A stretch of 64,000 nt of DNA from contig JACJXS010000013.1 of NCBI GenBank assembly GCA_020636545.1, positions 62,001 through 126,000 on the forward strand, given 5' to 3'. The stretch is from Chitinophagales bacterium. Its GTDB lineage: Bacteria; Bacteroidota; Bacteroidia; Chitinophagales; JADIYW01. This document shows, piece by piece, positions 10,823-19,103 of the stretch. Each line of letters begins with the position of its first letter. Positions within the stretch are counted from its first letter, which is position 1. The notes under the pieces were generated by a model. It did no database searches and was not told the DNA's origin. It was given only the letters and a program-made list of their open reading frames with translations. A program made the translations under genes and the position numbers.

Positions 10823-11188
10823 TTAAAACACTTTTGGAATAAAAATTATCAATCCAATAATGAAAGCTGCGATAGCTGAGACAAGTACAGCAGCGGAAGC
10901 TAAATCTTTTACTTTGCCTATCAATTCATGCTTTTCAGGTTGTACATAATTACATAGATTTTCTATGGCTGAATTAAATAATTCACATAGAAATACTAAA
11001 GCAAAAAGCAAAACAAGTACTATCCATTCGTTTAACGAAATAGAATATATTAATCCAAAAACAATGGCTAACAGCATAAAAAAAAGATGAATCCAAGCAT
11101 TGTGTTCTTCTTTTATCAATATTTTCAAACCTTGAAGAGCATATTTAAAACTGATAATTCTATCTATTATGGAAAATTTCTTATTCAT
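10823..11188 (-). CDS. DgkA-type diacylglycerol/undecaprenol kinase
   Basis: A 121-residue integral membrane kinase that would phosphorylate diacylglycerol or undecaprenol. It has the family layout: an N-terminal amphipathic helix with EEHNAWIH, three membrane spans, the active-site motif CELFNSAIENLCN (a variant of ELxNTAIE), and the KDLASAAVLV metal/ATP segment. In Gram-negative Bacteroidota the substrate could be either lipid. Its ATG directly abuts the stop codon of the upstream alpha/beta hydrolase gene, so the two are surely co-transcribed. Confidence 0.88.
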   Translation of the reverse strand: MNKKFSIIDRIISFKYALQGLKILIKEEHNAWIHLFFMLLAIVFGLIYSISLNEWIVLVLLFALVFLCELFNSAIENLCNYVQPEKHELIGKVKDLASAAVLVSAIAAFIIGLIIFIPKVF

Positions 11189-12013
11189 TTATATTAAATC
11201 TATTAAAAATTTATTCCATAATAAATATTCTGCTTTCTTATTGAAAAATCCTCTATGTCCAAAATATTTCATTCCATAATCTTTAGCTTTTAGCGTTTCA
11301 ATTTCACGAGGTGCATTGGCATATAAATCTAAAATAAATTGACAACCTTTTAATGAAGTAACAGCATCATCTGCAAAATAATAGGACTTTACAGGACACT
11401 GAATTGTATTATAAAATAATGGTACTTTTTGTTGAGCAAAATAAGGCAAAAAAAATTGTTTACTTAAACAAAAATGCCTTAATTCTAAAATTATTTTTTT
11501 GGGAAAACCACCAGAAACGCCATACATTTTATTATTAAAATAGCCATTTATCAGTACATTCAGTGGCACTATAATATACCAAAACAATAGCATTAATAGT
11601 TTATATAGTGTATTTAGATATTTCCAATAACCATTAGTTGAAGCAACTAAAAATAACTGATCAAAATCTTTAGCAGAGGAGCTATAACCTATTAATTGTC
11701 CTCCTGAACTATGACCCACACAATATTTTTTACAATCAGCAAAATTTTCAACGACATATTGCATCGCAGCATTCATATCTTTTATCCAATCGACATGACT
11801 AACTTTGGATTTAAAATTCTGAGCATCACCATAATCGTAAGTAATTGAAATATAATTATTTTTAGTTAAAAAATCTGCAAAATTCCAATATACTTTTTGA
11901 GGAATACATGTACCTGGATTTATTAAAACAACACCTTTTACTTGCTGCTCTGGATGTCGAATCATTAATTGAATATTTCTTCCAGATAATGAATTAATAC
12001 TGATTGTTTCCAT
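11189..12013 (-). CDS. Predicted alpha/beta hydrolase (COG4757-like)
   Basis: A 274-residue protein with the alpha/beta hydrolase fold. The nucleophile elbow is GHSSGG, an acidic residue follows in YYFADDAVTS, and a conserved His lies near the C-terminus in KYFGHRGFF. The early VVLINPGTCIPQKVYWNFADFL and TYDYGDAQNF segments match the COG4757 group of predicted hydrolases. No signal peptide is visible, so it is probably cytoplasmic. A hydrophobic stretch around residues 133-158 suggests membrane contact. The substrate is unknown. It sits in an operon with the lipid kinase downstream and the helical-repeat protein one base upstream. Confidence 0.75.
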   Translation of the reverse strand: METISINSLSGRNIQLMIRHPEQQVKGVVLINPGTCIPQKVYWNFADFLTKNNYISITYDYGDAQNFKSKVSHVDWIKDMNAAMQYVVENFADCKKYCVGHSSGGQLIGYSSSAKDFDQLFLVASTNGYWKYLNTLYKLLMLLFWYIIVPLNVLINGYFNNKMYGVSGGFPKKIILELRHFCLSKQFFLPYFAQQKVPLFYNTIQCPVKSYYFADDAVTSLKGCQFILDLYANAPREIETLKAKDYGMKYFGHRGFFNKKAEYLLWNKFLIDLI

Positions 12014-12014
12014 A

Positions 12015-13475
12015 TTATTGTACTCTATTTAGACCAGCTTTAGCTTCTGCATTGATGCTGTTTTCATATTCATCTTTAGGCAAAGCAATTGCTTTATTAT
12101 AATATTTAATAGCTAAACTCTTTTTGTTATTCTGTTCAAAAAATTGAGCTAATTTTAAACTGGCATTGGCAGCAAAATAATAATCAAAACCAATACTTTT
12201 ATTCATTACTAGAATATAATTTGTATTGGCTTCAACTTTTTTATTTAATTCATCATAAATCCTTGCTTTCCTATAATAATATTCCACTAAATCCCTATTT
12301 TGAAGTTGTTTGTCATCAAGTTCATTAATTTTCTGAAGCGATTTATTGAAATAGCCTCCATCAAATAAAATTCTAGATTCTAAAAGTATTTTATTCGGTA
12401 TTAAATTACGTTCTGCTTCTTTTTGTGCTGCTTTATCTTCGTCTGTAATGGCAATCGGATAATTTTTACATAATTGTAAGTATTTTTTATAATTGCTAGG
12501 TTGATTATTGATTAAATAATACCAAGCTATTTTTCGATAAGCCTCCTTTTTATAGGAATTTCCTTTAAATTTTTCAAGATATTTATTCAAATAATAGTAT
12601 GCATTTTTATTAAGTTTCTGTAACAATGCATTTCCTAACATAAAATCTAAATAATAAATTGGATAAAAATTATCGGATTTAGGTTTGTTCTGTATTAATT
12701 GAATCACTTCATCATTTTTGCCTAAATAATGAGCTACATTTGCCCGAATAAAAACATTTAATAAATTATCTTCTGTAGATAGCTTTTGATTTTCTAATAG
12801 TTTCCACGCACTTTCTTGATTTTTATTGATGTGCAATTGTAAAAAAGTATATAAAATTAGAGCTTCACTTTTAAACTCAAAATCTTTCAATTCAATTACC
12901 TCATGAAGTTCCTTCAGTCCTTGCTCAATACTACCTTTTAAACCCAAAACTTTTGCTCCAAACTTAAAATTATCTGGAATTGCTCCAAAAATAGTGTGTA
13001 AAAAACCTAAGCTTTTTAGATTAGCTTTAAAATTTGGAAACTTTTTTTGATTCTCATTTAATAAATTAAATGCTTTTCGAATATCTAAAACGGCACTTAA
13101 ATATTCTTGAAATTTTAGTTTACATAATGCCCATTGCAAATAAATTTCTGCTTGAGTATATAAATAATATGGTGAATTCTTATCACAACTCTTTAAAACA
13201 ACCAAACGATTAGAGATATTATTCTTTACTTGAGGATATAAACTCTTGTCTTCAGAAACATACAACGTAAAAAAGTCAATATAATTTTCAATAAAATAAG
13301 GCATTTTATTATTGGACTCTTTTGATTTAATTGTTTGAATTAAAGCTTTACTTTCATTAAACTTAAATTGAAAAATTAAATGATAGGCTTTTGAGCAATC
13401 CTCAGACCATTCTAAATCTTGAGCATTCGTCAAAGAAAAGACAAATAAAAGGAATATGACAAAAATGTTTTTCAA
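12015..13475 (-). CDS. Secreted helical-repeat (TPR-like) protein
   Basis: This 486-residue protein begins with a signal peptide (KNIFVIFLLFVFSLTNAQ) and continues as antiparallel helices with TPR-like spacing, clearest at the end (YYFAANASLKLAQFFEQ, SLAIKYYNKAIAL). The middle segment with LGFLHTIFGAIPDNFKFG and GLKGSIEQGLKEL recalls the Iml2/TTC39 family of outer-membrane TPR proteins. The start codon is TTG at 13475; no ATG lies upstream and the signal peptide needs this start. It is the first gene of an operon with the hydrolase and the lipid kinase. Likely periplasmic; role unknown. Confidence 0.7.
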   Translation of the reverse strand: MKNIFVIFLLFVFSLTNAQDLEWSEDCSKAYHLIFQFKFNESKALIQTIKSKESNNKMPYFIENYIDFFTLYVSEDKSLYPQVKNNISNRLVVLKSCDKNSPYYLYTQAEIYLQWALCKLKFQEYLSAVLDIRKAFNLLNENQKKFPNFKANLKSLGFLHTIFGAIPDNFKFGAKVLGLKGSIEQGLKELHEVIELKDFEFKSEALILYTFLQLHINKNQESAWKLLENQKLSTEDNLLNVFIRANVAHYLGKNDEVIQLIQNKPKSDNFYPIYYLDFMLGNALLQKLNKNAYYYLNKYLEKFKGNSYKKEAYRKIAWYYLINNQPSNYKKYLQLCKNYPIAITDEDKAAQKEAERNLIPNKILLESRILFDGGYFNKSLQKINELDDKQLQNRDLVEYYYRKARIYDELNKKVEANTNYILVMNKSIGFDYYFAANASLKLAQFFEQNNKKSLAIKYYNKAIALPKDEYENSINAEAKAGLNRVQ

Positions 13476-13671
13476 AACACTTGCAAAATAAAGTAAAAAT
13501 AAACATAATTAAAATCCGTTCACATTTTTATATTTTGAATTGACTTAAAATTACATTACATATTTATAAAAATAAAAACATGTAAAGTGATTTTTCGATT
13601 AAAATAAAATGTATATTTATCATAAGATTGAAATAGAAAATTGGGAGCTTTTTTAAAAACATTACAATCAA

Positions 13672-14124
13672 ATGAAAAACGTATTTAATCAGAATGATAC
13701 TGCGGACTTTATTAGCCGCATAAACAAATTAACTCCAACTTCCAAACCGAGCTGGGGAAAAATGAATGTTGAACAAATGTTGGCACATTGTAATGTAACT
13801 TACGAAATGGTTTATGACGATATTCATCCCAAGCCAAATGTGTTTAAAAAATTTTTCTTAAAACTTCTTGTAAAAAATATTGTAATTAATGAAAAACCAT
13901 ACAAGAAAAATAGTCAAACAGCTGCTGAGTTTATTATAAAAGACAGCAAAAAGTTTGAATCTGAGAAAAAACGACTTATTGACTACATTATCAAGACACA
14001 ACAATTGGGAAAGAACCATTTTGAAGGGAAAGAGTCTCACTCTTTTGGTGTTTTGACATCAATAGAATGGAACAATATGTTTAGTAAACACCTTGACCAT
14101 CATTTGACTCAATTCGGAGTTTAA
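13672..14124 (+). CDS. DUF1569 protein (DinB-like fold)
   Basis: A 150-residue cytoplasmic protein of the DUF1569 group within the DinB-like four-helix superfamily. The early segment WGKMNVEQMLAHCNVTYEM and the late SKHLDHHLTQFGV supply the His residues expected to bind a metal. Some members of the superfamily act as thiol-dependent transferases, and the presence of bacillithiol synthesis in this genome makes that conceivable, but nothing here shows it. The gene stands alone and converges with der. The 196 bases before it contain no feature I can name. Confidence 0.75.
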   Translation: MKNVFNQNDTADFISRINKLTPTSKPSWGKMNVEQMLAHCNVTYEMVYDDIHPKPNVFKKFFLKLLVKNIVINEKPYKKNSQTAAEFIIKDSKKFESEKKRLIDYIIKTQQLGKNHFEGKESHSFGVLTSIEWNNMFSKHLDHHLTQFGV

Positions 14125-14142
14125 AAAGTTAAATAATAAATT

Positions 14143-15453
14143 TTACTTCTTTCTAAAAAACACATTTATAGGAACGCCAGTTAAATTAAAATGTTCTCTT
14201 AATTTATTTTCCAAAAAGTTTCTATACGATTCTTTTACTTGCTCTGGATAATTGCAGAAGAAAGCAAAAGTTGGAACTTTAGTTGGTAATTGTGTGATAT
14301 ATTTTATTCTGATATAATCACCACGATACGATGGCGGTGGCGTTTTTTCAATTTCAGGCAATAAAATATCATTTAATTTATGTGTTGGAATTCTAACACT
14401 TCGATTTTCATTTACTTGAATTAATACTTCCACTAATTTATGAATACGTTGTTTTTCTTGAGCTGAAATAAATAAAATTGGCACATCTTTAAAAGGAGCA
14501 ATCTTATCTTTAATTTTCTTCTCAAATTCTTTTAAAGTATTTGTATCTTTTTCAATTTTATCCCATTTATTGACAGCAATTACCAAACCTTTTTTCTTGT
14601 TTTCTATAAGTTTGATAATTTTCAAATCTTGAGCTTCAATATTACATTCAGCATCTATCAATAACAAACACACATCAGCTTCATCAATGGCTTTAATAGC
14701 ACGCATTACTGAATAAAATTCTAAATCTTCGTGTACTTTATTTTTCTTACGAATACCTGCAGTATCTATCAATAAAAACTCTTTTCCAAATAAATTATAT
14801 CGTGTGTGTATGCTATCTCTAGTCGTTCCTGCAATTTCAGTAACGATGTTACGCTCATCTCCTACCAAGGCATTTAATAAAGTAGATTTTCCAGCATTGG
14901 GTTGTCCAACAATCGCAATTTTAGGTAAATCTGCATAAGGATCATCATGAATATCATCGTCTGGAATTTCTGCTGTAATAGCATCTAACAATTCGCCTGT
15001 TCCACTACCAGACATAGAAGAAACCATAAAAACATCTTCAAATCCTAAGCCATAAAATTCATTTGCTAATAAATATCTATCGCTATTATCCACTTTATTA
15101 ACACAAACTAAAACTTTCTTTTTGCTCTTTCTAAGCTCACGCGTCATCGCTTCATCTAAATCGGTGATACTTGTCGTAACATCGGTCATAAAAACAATAA
15201 GATTGGCTTCTTCTATTGCAATTTTTACTTGTTGTTTGATGGCTTTTTCAAAAATATCATCTGTTTTAGGAACAAAACCTCCAGTATCTACTACGTTAAA
15301 TGTTTTTCCATTCCACTCTGTTGTTCCATATTGTCTATCACGAGTAACGCCACTCACGTCATCTGTAATTGCTTTACGATAACCAACTAATCGATTAAAT
15401 AATGTAGATTTTCCAACATTAGGTCTTCCTACAATTGCTACTGTATAACTCAC
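14143..15453 (-). CDS. der: Ribosome-assembly GTPase Der (EngA)
   Basis: Der is an essential GTPase with two tandem G domains that helps assemble the 50S ribosomal subunit. The 436-residue protein has P-loops GRPNVGKST (9-17) and GQPNAGKST, each with its DTGG or DTAG switch II and an NKVD or NKWD motif, and ends with the KH-like domain. The start codon is GTG at 15453, four bases after a perfect promoter box, so the message may be leaderless. Identification is certain. Confidence 0.97.
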   Translation of the reverse strand: MSYTVAIVGRPNVGKSTLFNRLVGYRKAITDDVSGVTRDRQYGTTEWNGKTFNVVDTGGFVPKTDDIFEKAIKQQVKIAIEEANLIVFMTDVTTSITDLDEAMTRELRKSKKKVLVCVNKVDNSDRYLLANEFYGLGFEDVFMVSSMSGSGTGELLDAITAEIPDDDIHDDPYADLPKIAIVGQPNAGKSTLLNALVGDERNIVTEIAGTTRDSIHTRYNLFGKEFLLIDTAGIRKKNKVHEDLEFYSVMRAIKAIDEADVCLLLIDAECNIEAQDLKIIKLIENKKKGLVIAVNKWDKIEKDTNTLKEFEKKIKDKIAPFKDVPILFISAQEKQRIHKLVEVLIQVNENRSVRIPTHKLNDILLPEIEKTPPPSYRGDYIRIKYITQLPTKVPTFAFFCNYPEQVKESYRNFLENKLREHFNLTGVPINVFFRKK

Positions 15454-15457
15454 GATG

Positions 15458-15465
15458 CAAAGATA
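15458..15465 (-). promoter_or_regulatory. TAnnTTTG promoter box of der
   Basis: Reverse-strand TATCTTTG ends four bases before the GTG start of der. No convincing -33 TTG is visible. Confidence 0.45.
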
Positions 15466-15533
15466 GTTAAAATACTATATTGTTGTATGATACAGTCTTT
15501 TAGATAGCTTTGTTATTATGTTATTAAACTAAT

Positions 15534-17054
15534 TTATAAACGTTTAAATAAGCCACCAAATTCCATCATTTTCATTAAATCAGATACTTTTATCTTACCT
15601 GTCATAAATGCTTCCTGTGGGTTTATTTTTCCAGTTTCAACTGCAATATATGTTTCTGTGTCCGTATTCAGTATTAAGTCGTAAGTATTAAGTGTTTTTT
15701 CTTTTTGAATAGTTATATTCCCATCATTAATGATAACAGAATAGAACAATTCATTTTCAAATTCAAATAAGGTAGTTATGTTTTTTCCTGCAGCTTTCTC
15801 CTTTTTTAAACGTCCTGGAAGTGTAGTAAAAATTTCTTCAACTGTTGATGGCTTTTGTTGTTCTTCATTTGAAGTTGTACTAGATGTTGCTCTATTATAG
15901 TTTGCATCATCAATGACCATTTTGGCAATAATTTCTCGCATAATTTCAGATGTGCCGCCACCAATTGTTCCGATACGTGAATCTCTGAATGCTCTTGCAA
16001 TTTTGTATTCTTCCATATAACCATATCCACCAAAAAATTGTAATACTTGATAAGCAGTTTTATCTGCCAATTCAGATGCTAAAAGTTTGGAAATTGAACT
16101 TTCTTTTACTGCATATTTTTTTTCGTTATGCATTCTACAAGTTTGTAAAACATAAAATTTGGTCGCTTCAATTTCTGCTGCCATTTGAGCTACTCGATGA
16201 CGCAATACTTGGAATTTATTAATTGGTCTGCCAAATGCTTCTCTTTGTTGCATATATTCCATTCCATATTGTAACATACCTTCACAAGCAGCATAGCCCA
16301 TAATCGAACCAGCTAATCTTTCCAATTGTAAACCACCCATCAAATAATAAAATCCTTTTCCCTCCTCTCCTAATAAATTTTTTACAGGAACTTTTACATT
16401 ATCAAAATGCAATTCAGCGGTATCTGATGCATGCCAACCTAGTTTTTTGAGTTTATTTTTGGTAATACCTTCGCTATTCAAATCTAAAACTAGCAAACTT
16501 ACGCCAGCAGCACCCGCATTTAGGTTTGTTTTACAAACGAGTATCACAAAATGACCGTAAATGCCATTAGTAATAAAGGTTTTGCTGCCATTTAAAATAT
16601 AAAAATCTCCTTCTTTTGTTGCACGTGTTTGAATATTTTGAACATCACTTCCAGCACCAGGTTCAGTGATTCCAATACAACCAATTTTATCACCAGCTAT
16701 TGCAGGTCGCATAAATTCTTCTTTCAAATATTCACTTCCATGATGTAAAATATAAGGAGTACTCATACAAGTTTGTACTGCCGCTGTAATGGCTAATCCT
16801 CCAGAAAATACTTTTGAAACTTCTTCTATCATTACAACTGTATAGAAAAAATCTAAGTTGCTGCCACCATATTCTTCTGGATAAGCTAATCCGAAATAGC
16901 CCATTTCTCCGAACTTTTTCCAAAATTCACGTGGAATTTTACCCTCTTGTTCCCATTGGTCAATATGTGGTTCTGCTTCTGTTTTTAGAAACTGTTTGAT
17001 GGTCTGACGAAAAGCCTCATGCTCTTCATTGAAATAGTAAGATAATGCTGACAT
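15534..17054 (-). CDS. Acyl-CoA dehydrogenase with C-terminal SCP2-like domain (copy 1)
   Basis: A 506-residue FAD enzyme that would introduce a 2,3-double bond into an acyl-CoA. The acyl-CoA dehydrogenase part occupies about residues 5-385, with the signature CIGITEPGAGSDVQ and the FAD-binding QFFGGYGYMEEY and GTIGGGTSEI. The usual MCAD-type Glu in the last motif is Gly, so the base is probably the Glu of LERL near residue 250, as in isovaleryl-CoA and long-chain enzymes. Residues about 400-506 form an SCP2-like lipid-binding tail. It is last in the acyl-CoA operon and a paralogue of the gene at 17.5-19.0 kb. Confidence 0.88.
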   Translation of the reverse strand: MSALSYYFNEEHEAFRQTIKQFLKTEAEPHIDQWEQEGKIPREFWKKFGEMGYFGLAYPEEYGGSNLDFFYTVVMIEEVSKVFSGGLAITAAVQTCMSTPYILHHGSEYLKEEFMRPAIAGDKIGCIGITEPGAGSDVQNIQTRATKEGDFYILNGSKTFITNGIYGHFVILVCKTNLNAGAAGVSLLVLDLNSEGITKNKLKKLGWHASDTAELHFDNVKVPVKNLLGEEGKGFYYLMGGLQLERLAGSIMGYAACEGMLQYGMEYMQQREAFGRPINKFQVLRHRVAQMAAEIEATKFYVLQTCRMHNEKKYAVKESSISKLLASELADKTAYQVLQFFGGYGYMEEYKIARAFRDSRIGTIGGGTSEIMREIIAKMVIDDANYNRATSSTTSNEEQQKPSTVEEIFTTLPGRLKKEKAAGKNITTLFEFENELFYSVIINDGNITIQKEKTLNTYDLILNTDTETYIAVETGKINPQEAFMTGKIKVSDLMKMMEFGGLFKRL

Positions 17055-17084
17055 ATTTTTAATTAAATAATTTTATTTTTTTAC

Positions 17085-17124
17085 CACAAAGTGCACTAAG
17101 ATTTTTCACAAAGTACACTAAGAT
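17085..17124 (+). repeat. Left repeat pair of the GxxExxY unit
   Basis: Two copies of CACAAAGTRCACTAAGAT at 17085-17102 and 17107-17124, a 22-base period with one difference between copies. The second copy contains the stop codon of the GxxExxY gene. Confidence 0.75.
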
Positions 17125-17501
17125 AAATTTCCATTTATGATTCGTTTTATGCCACTTTTTAATAAAAGCGTATTAAAGTTCATTAATAAACCAAGTTTGT
17201 AATTTCCTAATTTTAAATAAGTGAGTGTTTGTGCTAAGTGAATATCATTTAGTGTTTCTACACTCTTAATTTCAATCACTAATTTGTTTTCCACTAATAA
17301 ATCTATTCTATAACCACAATCTAATTTTACTTCTTCATAAATTAATGGTATTGCTTTTTCTTTTTGAACCTCTAAACCTTCTTTGTTTATTTTATAATAT
17401 AAACATTCTTGATATGCACTTTCTAATAAGCCAGGGCCAAGTGCATTGTGAACTTCCACAGCTAATCCAATTATTTTATATGCTAAATCGTTTTCAGTCA
17501 T
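17118..17501 (-). CDS. GxxExxY protein (PD-(D/E)XK-like superfamily)
   Basis: A 127-residue protein named after its N-terminal motif, seen here as GPGLLESAYQECL. Later come DCGYRIDLLVENKLVIEIKS, whose Asp and Glu-x-Lys resemble a PD-(D/E)XK nuclease core, and the closing LLMNFNT segment. The biochemical role of the family is not established. I chose ATG at 17501; the frame extends upstream to 17570 but those residues are only translated repeat DNA (HKVHK..., NTQSTQR). It lies between two acyl-CoA dehydrogenase genes with which it has no evident metabolic link, and paired repeats flank it on both sides. Confidence 0.85.
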   Translation of the reverse strand: MTENDLAYKIIGLAVEVHNALGPGLLESAYQECLYYKINKEGLEVQKEKAIPLIYEEVKLDCGYRIDLLVENKLVIEIKSVETLNDIHLAQTLTYLKLGNYKLGLLMNFNTLLLKSGIKRIINGNLS

Positions 17502-17502
17502 T

Positions 17503-17540
17503 CTTTGTGTACTTTGTGTATTTGCTTTGTGTACTTTGTG
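17503..17540 (-). repeat. Right repeat pair of the GxxExxY unit
   Basis: Two identical copies of CTTTGTGTACTTTGTG at 17503-17518 and 17525-17540, again with a 22-base period. On the reverse strand they match the left-end repeats at 15 of 16 positions (left copy 2). The inner copy starts just upstream of the GxxExxY ATG; the outer one touches the stop codon of the next dehydrogenase gene. Confidence 0.75.
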
Positions 17541-17541
17541 G

Positions 17542-19047
17542 TTAAGAATATTTTTTAAATAAAGACCCAAACTGCATCATTTTGCCTAAGTCGGATACTT
17601 TAACCTTTCCTGACATAAATGCTTCTTGTGGGTTTTGTTTTCCAGTTTCAATAGCAATATAAGTTTCTGTGTTCGTATTCAGTATTAAGTCGTAAGTATT
17701 CAATGTTTTTTCTTTTTGGACAGTCAAATTCCCATCTTGAATGATAACCGAATAAAATAAATCATTTTCAAATTCAAAAAGAATATTCATTTGTACACCT
17801 TCAGCCTTTTCTCGCTTCAATCTATCAGGCAAAGTCGTAAACAATTCATCAATAGTAATGCTTTTTTGAGGAGTATTTTGATCAGTGGATTGATAACTTT
17901 TATCATCAATTACCATTTTTGCAATAATCTCGCACATGATTTCAGATGTTCCGCCACCGATAGTCCCTAATCTAGAATCTCTGAAAAATCGAGCTGCTTT
18001 ATATTCTTCCATATAACCATAGCCTCCAAACATTTGTAAGCATTGATATGCTAATTTATCAGAAAGTTCAGTCGCCAATAGTTTAGACATTGAAGCCTCT
18101 TTAACACAATATTTTTTCTCACTATGCATCTGACAAACTAAATAAGTGTATGCTTTCACACTTTCTAATTCTGCACTGAGTTGTGCAATTTTATGACGTA
18201 ATACTTGAAATTTATTAATAGATTTTCCGAAAGCCTTACGTTCACTCATATATTGTAAAGTATATTGCATCATTAATTCGGAAGAACTAATCGCACCTAA
18301 TGACATGGTTAATCTTTCTAATTCAAACCGTTGCATGATATAATAAAATCCTTTATTCTCTTTGCCTAATAAATTTGTGATAGGAACTTCCACGTTATCG
18401 AAAGCAATTTCTGCGGTATCACTTGCACGCCAACCTAACTTATTCAAATTATTTCGACTTACACCTTTTTCATTTCCTTCTACCAATATCATAGAAATAC
18501 CACTTGCTCCTTCGCCAGTTTTACAAGCGACAATCATAAAATCAGCTAAATAGCCATTCGTTATAAAACATTTACTTCCATTGATGATATATTTATCGCC
18601 ATGCTTCATTGCGGTCGTTTTAATTCCTGCAACATCGCTTCCTGCGTGAGGTTCTGTGATAGCTAAACAGCCTACAATTTCACCAGCAATTGCTTTAGCT
18701 AAATATTTATCTTTTAAGGATTTTGATGCTTCATATTTCATGTGGGATAATGCTAAATAGGGATGTGCAGAAACGCTAGCACTAAAACCGCCACTCCAAC
18801 ATTTGGCAACTTCTTCAATAAATACAACATCATACCAAAAGTCTAAATTAGAACCACCATATTCTGTTTCTTGGCTTATGCCAAAAAAACCCATATCGCC
18901 AAATTTTTTATATATTTCTCTAGGAACAAAACCTGCGTCTTCCCATTTGTCAATATGAGGCATTATCTCCGAATCTAAAAAATCTCTAAGTGTTTTGCGG
19001 AATAGTTGATGTTCTTCCGTTTGGTAATATTGTTCTAATGCAGTCAT
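17542..19047 (-). CDS. Acyl-CoA dehydrogenase with C-terminal SCP2-like domain (copy 2)
   Basis: A 501-residue paralogue of the downstream dehydrogenase with the same layout: acyl-CoA dehydrogenase core (CLAITEPHAGSDVA, QMFGGYGYMEEY, GTIGGGTSEI) and an SCP2-like tail. As in copy 1 the last motif lacks the MCAD-type Glu, and the Glu of ELERL near residue 250 is the likely base. The ATG at 19047 is chosen over an upstream in-frame start whose extra residues are not conserved. The final residues differ from copy 1 exactly where the GxxExxY unit begins (KKYS against KRL), so the insertion may have replaced the original end. Confidence 0.88.
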   Translation of the reverse strand: MTALEQYYQTEEHQLFRKTLRDFLDSEIMPHIDKWEDAGFVPREIYKKFGDMGFFGISQETEYGGSNLDFWYDVVFIEEVAKCWSGGFSASVSAHPYLALSHMKYEASKSLKDKYLAKAIAGEIVGCLAITEPHAGSDVAGIKTTAMKHGDKYIINGSKCFITNGYLADFMIVACKTGEGASGISMILVEGNEKGVSRNNLNKLGWRASDTAEIAFDNVEVPITNLLGKENKGFYYIMQRFELERLTMSLGAISSSELMMQYTLQYMSERKAFGKSINKFQVLRHKIAQLSAELESVKAYTYLVCQMHSEKKYCVKEASMSKLLATELSDKLAYQCLQMFGGYGYMEEYKAARFFRDSRLGTIGGGTSEIMCEIIAKMVIDDKSYQSTDQNTPQKSITIDELFTTLPDRLKREKAEGVQMNILFEFENDLFYSVIIQDGNLTVQKEKTLNTYDLILNTNTETYIAIETGKQNPQEAFMSGKVKVSDLGKMMQFGSLFKKYS

Positions 19048-19103
19048 TTTTTTATATTTTCTTACTAATACTAAAAACACAAAGTTTTATAGCTTTAATT
19101 GTA

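Larger units (their letters stand above)
17083..17542. mobile_element. 460-base unit: GxxExxY gene between inverted double repeats
   Basis: The ends are imperfect inverted repeats: ACCACAAAGTGCACTAAG at 17083-17100 and, on the other strand, ACCACAAAGTACACAAAG at 17542-17525 (16 of 18 identical). Each end has a second copy of the 16-base core 22 bases further in (17107 and 17518). One small gene fills the space between. It separates two paralogous dehydrogenase genes inside an operon. There is no transposase and no clear target duplication, so the mode of movement is unknown. Confidence 0.6.

Noticed and set aside
17502..17570. N-terminal extension of the GxxExxY protein
   Set aside because: The extra residues are translated inverted-repeat DNA and run into the preceding gene; ATG at 17501 gives the family start.
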